NCBI GenBank assembly: GCA_012800665.1
Contig: JAAZIW010000069.1
Coordinates: forward strand, 1 to 5,770
Reading direction: 5' to 3'
Length of the DNA stretch: 5,770 nt
Source of the DNA: Rikenellaceae bacterium
GTDB lineage: Bacteria; Bacteroidota; Bacteroidia; Bacteroidales; UBA932
The position numbers were made by a program, and so were the translations under genes. Of this stretch, positions 1 through 5,770 are shown one piece after another (the stretch's first letter is position 1; each line of letters opens with the position of its first letter). Under the pieces are notes generated by a model. That model was not told the DNA's origin and did not search any database. It saw nothing but the letters and a program-made list of their open reading frames with translations.

Positions 1-73
1 AGGGACTCGAACCCTCACGTCTCTCGACACAGGATTCTAAGTCCTGCTTGTCTACCAATTCCAACACACCCGC
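1..73 (-). tRNA. tRNA-Leu, anticodon UAG, 3' end cut off by window edge
   Basis: Read on the minus strand from base 73, the sequence folds as a class II (long variable arm) tRNA. The acceptor 5' strand is GCGGGTG, followed by a D-arm with TTG/CAA stem and a GAATTGGTAGA loop. The anticodon stem is CAGGA/TCCTG around the loop CTTAGAA, which places anticodon TAG at bases 37-39. A variable arm with GTC/GAC stem and GAGA loop follows, then the T-arm GAGGG-TTCGAGT-CCCT. The anticodon and the long variable arm identify leucine (CUA/CUN codons); this is not an amber suppressor. The last T-stem base, the acceptor 3' strand and the discriminator (about 10 or more bases) lie beyond the left edge, so whether CCA is encoded cannot be seen. 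The gene is co-oriented with the three-gene cluster upstream, 41 bases after its last stop codon. Confidence 0.96.
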
Positions 74-104
74 TTAAAGGGATTGTAAATAGCGGAAGCG
101 ACTG

Positions 105-135
105 CAAATATACGTTAATTTTTCGCACTCTCAGA
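105..135 (-). promoter_or_regulatory. Candidate Bacteroidota-type promoter for tRNA-Leu
   Basis: On the minus strand, bases 112-105 read TATATTTG, an exact match to the Bacteroides -7 consensus TAnnTTTG. Nineteen bases upstream, bases 135-132 read TCTG, one mismatch from the -33 consensus TTTG, and the spacing is in the usual range of about 19-21. Transcription would start near bases 97-101 and leave a 5' leader of roughly 25 bases before the mature tRNA at 73. The -33 element lies inside the last codons of the AsmA-like gene. The motif match is seen directly; that it works as a promoter is inferred from the consensus and the position before a stable RNA gene. Confidence 0.6.
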
Positions 136-3100
136 TAGAATCGCCTCAACTTCCGCCTCCACTTTGGCATTATACTCCTTCATTTCCTCCTCAAAGGCCT
201 TGGCTTCCAGTTGCTGATACTCATGGTTGGAGAGGAAGTCCTTGGGCAGATTGTTGTCGTAGCCGAGCTCCCTCTTGCGCTTTTGCAGATACATATAGCT
301 TTGTCTTGTGCTGGCAAGCGCATTTTCCACGCCTCTTTCGAAGACATTGCGGATGGCATCTCCTATATTGTATTGAATATCATCAATCTCCTGCTTGAAA
401 ACGGGCACCTCTCCCCGATGGTATTTGGAACGGCCTATCGAGAAACGGAAATCATCAAGCGAGCCTTGGATATTTATGCCGAAGCGCATAGGGAGTATCG
501 GAGTCTTGATTATGGAAATATTGTAGTGCATTGTCCTGTCCAAGTTCTGCACCCCCATCAAGGCCACCTTATAGCGGTCTACGCCAAGAATGAACGGGTA
601 AATCTCCACTTGGCTGTTTTCTACTACGGCATCCATTGCAAGGTCATCAATACGACCTATATTCTTGTTTTTGAACATGAGCAGACGCGTGATTTTACGC
701 AACTCTCCGGCATCTTTAATCTCAAGTTCTTTCCCCGTAATCCGCACGAGCCCGTCCAAGGTGGGAACAAGCACATTCATCATTGTATCGAGCTGGGAGG
801 TGAACGAAACCCTGCATCCCAAATTCCCCTTGAAGCTTTTGAGAGCCGGTATCATCTTGTCCACCGTCGGGAGCATATGTATTATGCCTGCCGCTGACAT
901 ATCCATCAATTGCAGGTCCGCTCCTATTTGAATATCTTTCTTGCTTCGGGTGGCATAGAATGCATCAAAAGCCACATCCCCCAAATTGGTGCTGAGTTTT
1001 GTGTCGGTAATCTGAACACATCTTTTGGCTACATTGATTCGGGCATCAAAGGGTGATACCGCAATATCGCTGTAATCCAAATTATCGGCATGCAAAGCAA
1101 TTTTGGTATCTAAATTTGCAGGAATCACTATCACGCTCATAGTGCTGTCCACACGAAATTGAGCGTTTGCCAAGGTGTCGGTAACAAAGCTCTCATCCGT
1201 CTCGCTCTCAGCCTTGTACACATTATCCTTCCCTACTTCTAGGGCGGAAAGGAACTCATTGAGGTTCAAGCGCTTGGAATCCACCTTCAAATCCCCCCTA
1301 AGGAAGCCCCTGCCAAGCAGTGTACGTCTGAGGTCGGTGATTTTGCCGCTTACCGAAAGGTCGGATGTTCCGGATGTGATTTCAAGTTTATTGAGGTCGA
1401 AGGAGTCATCGTTATACTGAAGGTCGATACCCTTAATGCGATTCCTTAGAGGGAGGCGCGGATTGGCATAGAAACCGCTTTTTGCCGTAATTCCGGCAGA
1501 AGGAGACCATTCGCGCAGGAAGTTAACAACATCCTGGCCCAAATCCACCTTTATATCTTTTCCTACAAAGTCGCTTTCCGTAAGAACAGGGCGCCCTCCG
1601 CGGGGACGGGGTCCTCTATTGCCTCGGACGCGTTTTTGGAGGGATGCAGTCAAATGCAAATCGCGAGTGCCCATGCGCTGGTCACCAATGCGGAAGTAGA
1701 CGCGGGAGTTATTGCTTTCAAGCGAAATCTTTGACAGCGTTTTGCCTTTCAAAGACACTTGCGTAATCTCGGCTTGGGAGAGCACCCCCCTAGTCCTCGC
1801 TCTCATATTGGAGCCTTTCGAAAAAGATAAGGAATCCAAACCCATATCGGCCTTAAAGCCCTGTCCTTGAGAGCTTAGCAAAATTTTACAGCCGTCAAAA
1901 TTAGTTCTCAGGCTGTCGTAGGGCTTTTCGAAGGAGAATGCCGGCACAATTATCTCCCCTGTCACCGCTCCCTCTCTGAAATTAAAATCCTTTATCTCCG
2001 ATAACTTGGTAACGGCATCCAATTTTATATCAGCAAGTCCGGAAAGGCGCAGGCTGTCGTAAAGAAAGCACCTGAGGGCGTCCAGGTCGGCATCTCCTTT
2101 AAAATGAGCCGCAATGGACGGGTCTTTCCCTAAAATATCTTCCGCCTTGCAGACCAATCCTATATTTGCTCCCTCCGCCGAAATCTCCATAACATTTATT
2201 GTTGCGCAGAGGAGTTTTTCAGGACTCATTCCGGCATCCATATTCATCCGGAAACGGGCATTAATGTTCGTAGGCTTATAGAACACAGAGCTTTTCGGAA
2301 CACTGAGGCTAGCATGTATTTCAGGCAATTTTGTCTTCGAAATATATCCATCCGCCTCTGCAGACAAGCTTATTCTGGCATTAGTGCTGAATTTTTCCGC
2401 CAAGGGAACAAGGCCTGAGCCGGCAAGCAGCTCCAAGCTTTTTCCTATGAGATGGTCATCAATATTCAGGTTCGCTTTCACATAATTGCTGTCTCCAAGC
2501 ATCTGCAAAAGGCCGCTTGCCTTTATTGGTATATCCGAAATCTGCAAGAGGAAATGCCTGAGGTCTATTTCTCTTTTTTCATCGCTTTTGCTATAGGAGG
2601 CGCTTGCCGTCAAATTTATAGGAACCCTCAAAGAGCCTTTTCCCTCCTTAGCGAACAACGCATTTGCCGAAGCATCAATGTCTATGGCATTGAGCCCGGG
2701 AGATTGCAATCGCAGATGCTCCATAAAAAGCGCAAGGCTGTCGGAATATGCATGGGCATATACTTTTAAGCCGCTGAGACTCGCATCGCGCAGACGATAC
2801 CTCTTGCTTATCATATGCAAGGGGTTTATTGCTGCGGTAAAATGGTCAAAGACAGCAAGAGTATCCCGAATGTCACCCCGCCCTGCATTAAGCAGCGGGT
2901 ATTCCCTCCCTGAACCATCCCGACCGGCAAAACGCTCGCAGGGATAAGTTATTGAAACGGAATCGATTGTGACCCTTATTGAAGGGAAACTCCCGAAAAC
3001 ATCGAAACGGAGTCGGGAATAGACAAAAGACCCGTCTATGGCCTTTACCGCCACATTATCCACTATTTTGCGCGCCTTTCCGGAGTTCAGGAATATCTGA

Positions 3101-3177
3101 AAGCCCAGCATAATGAGCAAAAAGAATGCTGTTATGGAAGCGAAAACAATGACAATTATGCGCGCCGGCCTTTTCAT
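115..3177 (-). CDS. AsmA-like membrane-anchored envelope protein, 1020 aa
   Basis: This is a complete gene ending in TAA. The N-terminus has basic residues (MKRPAR) followed by one hydrophobic segment at about residues 7-30, which fits an inner-membrane signal anchor with the rest in the periplasm. That topology supports the chosen ATG, which lies three bases after the fumarase stop. The body is a long series of short alternating beta-type segments with 'LSVSGKITDL'-like repeats, typical of AsmA/TamB-type beta-rich proteins. The region around residues 585-915 looks most like the AsmA-like C-terminal domain, with LDGLVRITGKELEI near 807-820 and INIQGSLDDFRFSIG near 901-915. Residues 516-530 form an Arg/Gly/Pro-rich insert, and about 955-1020 is a charged, Glu/Lys-rich, probably helical tail. 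AsmA-family proteins are linked to outer-membrane biogenesis and phospholipid transport between membranes, but no exact role can be assigned here. Family membership is judged from sequence pattern only, without a profile search. Confidence 0.82.
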   Translation of the reverse strand: MKRPARIIVIVFASITAFFLLIMLGFQIFLNSGKARKIVDNVAVKAIDGSFVYSRLRFDVFGSFPSIRVTIDSVSITYPCERFAGRDGSGREYPLLNAGRGDIRDTLAVFDHFTAAINPLHMISKRYRLRDASLSGLKVYAHAYSDSLALFMEHLRLQSPGLNAIDIDASANALFAKEGKGSLRVPINLTASASYSKSDEKREIDLRHFLLQISDIPIKASGLLQMLGDSNYVKANLNIDDHLIGKSLELLAGSGLVPLAEKFSTNARISLSAEADGYISKTKLPEIHASLSVPKSSVFYKPTNINARFRMNMDAGMSPEKLLCATINVMEISAEGANIGLVCKAEDILGKDPSIAAHFKGDADLDALRCFLYDSLRLSGLADIKLDAVTKLSEIKDFNFREGAVTGEIIVPAFSFEKPYDSLRTNFDGCKILLSSQGQGFKADMGLDSLSFSKGSNMRARTRGVLSQAEITQVSLKGKTLSKISLESNNSRVYFRIGDQRMGTRDLHLTASLQKRVRGNRGPRPRGGRPVLTESDFVGKDIKVDLGQDVVNFLREWSPSAGITAKSGFYANPRLPLRNRIKGIDLQYNDDSFDLNKLEITSGTSDLSVSGKITDLRRTLLGRGFLRGDLKVDSKRLNLNEFLSALEVGKDNVYKAESETDESFVTDTLANAQFRVDSTMSVIVIPANLDTKIALHADNLDYSDIAVSPFDARINVAKRCVQITDTKLSTNLGDVAFDAFYATRSKKDIQIGADLQLMDMSAAGIIHMLPTVDKMIPALKSFKGNLGCRVSFTSQLDTMMNVLVPTLDGLVRITGKELEIKDAGELRKITRLLMFKNKNIGRIDDLAMDAVVENSQVEIYPFILGVDRYKVALMGVQNLDRTMHYNISIIKTPILPMRFGINIQGSLDDFRFSIGRSKYHRGEVPVFKQEIDDIQYNIGDAIRNVFERGVENALASTRQSYMYLQKRKRELGYDNNLPKDFLSNHEYQQLEAKAFEEEMKEYNAKVEAEVEAILSESAKN

Positions 3178-3183
3178 GGCTTA
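3175..3183 (-). promoter_or_regulatory. Fumarase stop / AsmA-like start junction (TAAGCCATG)
   Basis: The fumarase stop TAA (3183-3181) is followed by GCC and the ATG of the AsmA-like gene (3177-3175). No Shine-Dalgarno-like sequence lies in the preceding 20 bases (the nearest purine run is only GCGAAGC). Translation of the AsmA-like gene probably depends on ribosomes coming off the fumarase gene. The spacing is seen; the dependence is inferred. Confidence 0.65.
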
Positions 3184-4803
3184 GAGCTTCGCAAAGAAGT
3201 CACCACCTTTATCGTCTACGAGAATGAATGCAGGGAAGTCTTCTACTGTAATCTTCCAGATGGCCTCCATGCCGAGTTCGGGATATTCCACACATTCTAT
3301 ACTGCGTATGCTGTTTTGTGAAAGAATGGCCGCCGCACCGCCGATGGTCCCCAAATAAAAGCCTCCGTGCTTCTTGCATGCATCGGTAACCGCCTTGGTG
3401 CGGTTGCCCTTGGCTATCATCACAAGACTTGCCCCATGTGATTGGAATTCATCCACATAAGGGTCCATACGGCTGGCGGTTGTGGGACCCATGGAGCCGC
3501 AAGGATAGCCTTCCGGGGTTTTTGCGGGGCCTGCGTAAAATATCGGATGGTCCTTGAAATATTGCGGGAGTTCTTCGCCTGCATCCAAACGCTCCTTAAG
3601 CTTGGCGTGGGCTATGTCCCTTGCCACAATTATAGAGCCCTTGAGGTTTACCCTGGTACTCACGGGATATTTGCTGAGTTCGCTGCGCACGAAATCGATT
3701 CCCTTGTCGAGGTCGATTTCTATTCCCTTCGGGCCTTCTCCGCATCTGCGGTATTCTTCGGGGATGAGTTCAGAGGGATTGAAATCCAACTTCTCTATCC
3801 AAACCCCATCCGCATTTATCTTGCTCTTGATATTACGGTCGGCAGAGCAGCTTACGCCCATGCCTATGGGGCAGCTGGCTCCGTGGCGGGGCAGACGCAC
3901 CACGCGTACATCGTGGGCTAAATATTTACCGCCGAATTGAGCACCCAGACCTATCTTATAGGACTCCTCAAGCAGTTTTTGCTCCAAATCAACATCTCTG
4001 AATGCACGGCCGGTCACATCCCCCGTAGTCGGCAACTCATCATAATATTTGATGCTGGCGAGTTTTACGGTCTGCAGATTCTTTTCTGCACTCGTACCGC
4101 CGATTACAAAGGCGATATGATAAGGCGGACACGCCGCTGTGCCCAAGCTCTTTATTTTATCCACAAGGAAGGGCAGAAGTGTGCTTTCGTTTTGAATAGT
4201 GGCCTTTGTCATGGGATAAAAGTAGGTTTTGTTGGCGCTTCCCCCTCCCTTTGCCACCATCACAAAGCGATATTCATCCCCTTCAACCGCCTCAATATCT
4301 ATCTGGGCGGGAAGATTGCATTTGGTGTTCACCTCATCATACATATTGAGGGGCGCATTTTGGCTGTAACGCAGATTCTCCTGCGTGAAAACATCGAACA
4401 CGCCTCGGCTGAGCGCCTCCTCGTCTTCATAGCCCGTCCAAACCTGCTGCCCTTTTTCGCCATGAATTATAGCGGTGCCGGTATCCTGACAGAACGGGAG
4501 CACGCCCTTTACGGCAGTTTCGGCATTGCGCAAAAACTGCAAAGCTACATATTTGTCGTTTTCGCTTGCCTCAGGGTCTTTAAGGATTTGAGCCACCTGC
4601 TCGTTGTGAGAGCGGCGCAGCATGAATTCGCAATCGTGAAAACTCTGCCGGGCCACAAGAGTAAGCGCCTCGGGAGCGATTTTAATGATTTTATGACCTT
4701 CAAAATCACCTGTGGTAACATATTTTTCCGAACCGGGAATTTTATAATATTCCGTTTTGTCTTCCCCAAGCTGGAACATTGGGGCATAGCTGAATTCTAC
4801 CAT
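3181..4803 (-). CDS. fumA: Class I fumarate hydratase, [4Fe-4S]-dependent, 540 aa
   Basis: The enzyme interconverts fumarate and (S)-malate in the TCA cycle, or in the reductive branch leading to succinate in anaerobes. The protein is full length and aligns from its first residues with E. coli FumA/FumB (DKTEYY, then APEALTLVARQSFHD). The three expected iron-sulfur ligands are Cys105 in LPFCQDTGT, Cys225 in GTAACPPYH and Cys319 in GVSCSADRN, with the family's spacing. Asp107 in QDTG and the Thr of GPTT (about 441) match the residues proposed as catalytic in the Leishmania class I enzyme. The C-terminal swivel domain is present (KGNRTKAVTDAC, then HGGFYLGTIGGAAA), so this is the single-chain form and not a split alpha/beta enzyme. 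The ATG lies one base after the prfB stop (TAATATG). There is no Shine-Dalgarno; the sequence before the start is A-rich. The symbol follows E. coli; fumA and fumB cannot be told apart by sequence. A tartrate dehydratase is unlikely given the close match to FumA. Confidence 0.97.
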   Translation of the reverse strand: MVEFSYAPMFQLGEDKTEYYKIPGSEKYVTTGDFEGHKIIKIAPEALTLVARQSFHDCEFMLRRSHNEQVAQILKDPEASENDKYVALQFLRNAETAVKGVLPFCQDTGTAIIHGEKGQQVWTGYEDEEALSRGVFDVFTQENLRYSQNAPLNMYDEVNTKCNLPAQIDIEAVEGDEYRFVMVAKGGGSANKTYFYPMTKATIQNESTLLPFLVDKIKSLGTAACPPYHIAFVIGGTSAEKNLQTVKLASIKYYDELPTTGDVTGRAFRDVDLEQKLLEESYKIGLGAQFGGKYLAHDVRVVRLPRHGASCPIGMGVSCSADRNIKSKINADGVWIEKLDFNPSELIPEEYRRCGEGPKGIEIDLDKGIDFVRSELSKYPVSTRVNLKGSIIVARDIAHAKLKERLDAGEELPQYFKDHPIFYAGPAKTPEGYPCGSMGPTTASRMDPYVDEFQSHGASLVMIAKGNRTKAVTDACKKHGGFYLGTIGGAAAILSQNSIRSIECVEYPELGMEAIWKITVEDFPAFILVDDKGGDFFAKL

Positions 4804-4807
4804 ATTA
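4801..4807 (-). promoter_or_regulatory. prfB stop / fumarase start junction (TAATATG)
   Basis: On the minus strand the prfB stop TAA (4807-4805) is followed by one base and then the fumarase ATG (4803-4801). The preceding bases are A/T-rich and contain no GGAGG-like motif. A ribosome ending on prfB would be placed on the next start, so reinitiation or termination-coupled translation is likely. The junction is seen directly; the coupling is inferred. Confidence 0.7.
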
Positions 4808-5770
4808 ATTTTGCATCAAAAAAGATTTCATAAAAGCATCGATATCGCCATCCAACACTGTCTGAGTGTCAGCGGTTTCCACTCCGGTCCGCAGGTCTTT
4901 CACCATTTTATAGGGGTGCAATACATAAGAGCGTATCTGGCTCCCCCACTCTATCCTCTTTTTCTGTCCCTCAAGCTTCGCCTGCTTTTCCTGACGCTTC
5001 TTGAGCTCAATATCATAAAGGCGGCTCTTGAGAATGCGAAGGGCGTTTTGCCTATTGTCCTGCTGACTGCGGGTTTCGGTATTTTCGATTGTAATGCCGG
5101 TAGGAAGATGCTTCACGCGCACGCCGGTTTCCACCTTATTTACATTCTGCCCGCCATGGCCTCCGCTTCGGAAGGTATCCCATTCCAAATCAGAGGGATT
5201 TATTTCTATGTTGATGGTGTCATCCACCAATGGATATATGAACACGCTGGAGAAGGTTGTCTGACGCTTGCCCTGTGCATTGAACGGAGAGATGCGCACG
5301 AGCCTGTGCACTCCGCTTTCGGCCTTGAGCCAGCCATAGGCATACTCGCCCTCAAACTGGATTGTGCAGCTTTTTATGCCGGCTTCATCGCCCTCGGTAA
5401 GCTCGGAAACAGTGGTTTTATAAGAGCGGCGTTCGCCCCAACGCAGATACATTCGCATAAGCATCGCACTCCAATCGTTGGATTCGGTACCTCCGGCTCC
5501 TGAATTTATGGTAAGCACCGCACCTAAATTATCTCCCTCCTCCCCAAGCATATTCTTGAACTCGAGGTCCTCCACCATTGCAAGCTCTTCTGCATAAGCC
5601 TTTTCAATATCTTCCCCCTCCGGCTCAAGCTCATAGAGCACATCCACATCGGCAGAAATGGCGCAGACTGCATCGAAATCGCTTACCCATGCCTTGATGC
5701 CGCTTATCTTCTTAAGAAAAGCTTCGGCTGACTTAGGATCATCCCAAAAATCGGGAGCTTGGCTCTTCGC
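4805..5770 (-). CDS. prfB: Peptide chain release factor 2 (RF2), 5' end missing
   Basis: RF2 recognises UGA and UAA in the ribosomal A site and triggers peptide release. The visible 321 codons are open to the right edge and end in TAA. Family length is about 365 residues, so roughly 35-45 N-terminal residues lie outside. The fragment opens in the N-terminal helical domain (APDFWDDP, matching the QPDVWNEP stretch of E. coli RF2). It continues through SGAGGTES to the stop-recognition tripeptide SPF at bases 5282-5290, which marks RF2 (RF1 has PxT). The catalytic GGQ is at 5147-5155, within SGGHGGQNVNK; its Gln is the PrmC methylation site in the family. The residue equivalent to E. coli position 246 is Ser. 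A GTG at 5645-5647 is in frame but is an internal Val codon, because RF2 similarity continues upstream of it. The gene heads the visible cluster; its promoter is outside. Confidence 0.97.
   Translation of the reverse strand, partial: AKSQAPDFWDDPKSAEAFLKKISGIKAWVSDFDAVCAISADVDVLYELEPEGEDIEKAYAEELAMVEDLEFKNMLGEEGDNLGAVLTINSGAGGTESNDWSAMLMRMYLRWGERRSYKTTVSELTEGDEAGIKSCTIQFEGEYAYGWLKAESGVHRLVRISPFNAQGKRQTTFSSVFIYPLVDDTINIEINPSDLEWDTFRSGGHGGQNVNKVETGVRVKHLPTGITIENTETRSQQDNRQNALRILKSRLYDIELKKRQEKQAKLEGQKKRIEWGSQIRSYVLHPYKMVKDLRTGVETADTQTVLDGDIDAFMKSFLMQN

Noticed and set aside
37..39. TAG anticodon read as an amber suppressor tRNA
   Set aside because: An amber suppressor would need anticodon CUA. 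UAG pairs with the leucine codon CUA, and the long variable arm fits tRNA-Leu.
74..114. Intrinsic terminator between the AsmA-like gene and the tRNA
   Set aside because: No inverted repeat with a stable stem or following T-run is present; AGCGGAAGCGACT does not form a convincing hairpin.
211..897. 228-codon plus-strand open frame opposite the AsmA-like gene
   Set aside because: Antisense shadow of a coherent long coding sequence, with no supporting promoter or family similarity. The same applies to the other plus-strand frames at 665-931, 1175-1420, 2452-2947 and 3442-3940.
4545..4787. 80-codon minus-strand frame inside the fumarase gene
   Set aside because: It is out of frame with the fumarase, fully contained in it, and has no family resemblance.
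3937..4833. 298-codon open frame on the plus strand opposite the fumarase gene
   Set aside because: It lies wholly antisense to a clear, conserved fumarase. Its translation has no recognisable family or sensible composition, and it is best explained by codon bias of the sense gene.
4811..5503. 230-codon plus-strand open frame opposite prfB
   Set aside because: It mirrors the highly conserved RF2 coding sequence; the conserved SPF and GGQ motifs on the minus strand decide which strand is real.
5645..5647. GTG as the start of the release factor
   Set aside because: The same frame stays open to the window edge and encodes RF2-like sequence (APDFWDDP), so the gene starts outside the window.
1..5770. 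A novel system, mobile element, CRISPR array or attachment site
   Set aside because: No direct or inverted repeats, transposase, integrase or repeat-spacer pattern were seen. The tRNA 3' end, where an integration site could lie, is outside the window.

Overview
This window is an ordinary chromosomal segment, most likely from a member of the Bacteroidota (Bacteroidales-like). Three things point that way: no Shine-Dalgarno-like sequence at either visible start codon, a TAnnTTTG-type promoter element before the tRNA gene, and the character of the three proteins (an oxygen-sensitive class I fumarase, a very large AsmA-like protein, and an RF2 with an SGGHGGQNVNK motif). The assignment is an inference; genus or species cannot be read from the sequence.

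Everything that can be supported lies on the minus strand. Read in the direction of transcription (right to left), the order is: the 3' nine-tenths of prfB (peptide chain release factor 2, running off the right edge), a complete class I fumarate hydratase gene, a complete 1020-codon gene for an AsmA-like membrane-anchored protein, and a tRNA-Leu(UAG) gene that runs off the left edge. prfB and the fumarase gene are separated by one base, and the fumarase and AsmA-like genes by three bases. The three are almost certainly one transcription unit with coupled translation. No terminator hairpin is visible before the tRNA. A candidate tRNA promoter sits across the end of the AsmA-like gene.

The genes have unrelated jobs: stop-codon recognition at UGA/UAA, the fumarate/malate step of central carbon metabolism, and probable envelope or lipid-related work. 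The operon therefore looks like shared expression of housekeeping functions, not a dedicated pathway. I found no mobile element, CRISPR array, defence gene, riboswitch, pseudogene or new system. The points worth a second look are the tight junctions, the tRNA promoter overlapping a coding sequence, the possible RF2 frameshift site just outside the window, and the unusual segments of the AsmA-like protein. Coding covers nearly the whole window; the only non-coding stretch longer than a few bases is the 41 bases between the AsmA-like gene and the tRNA.
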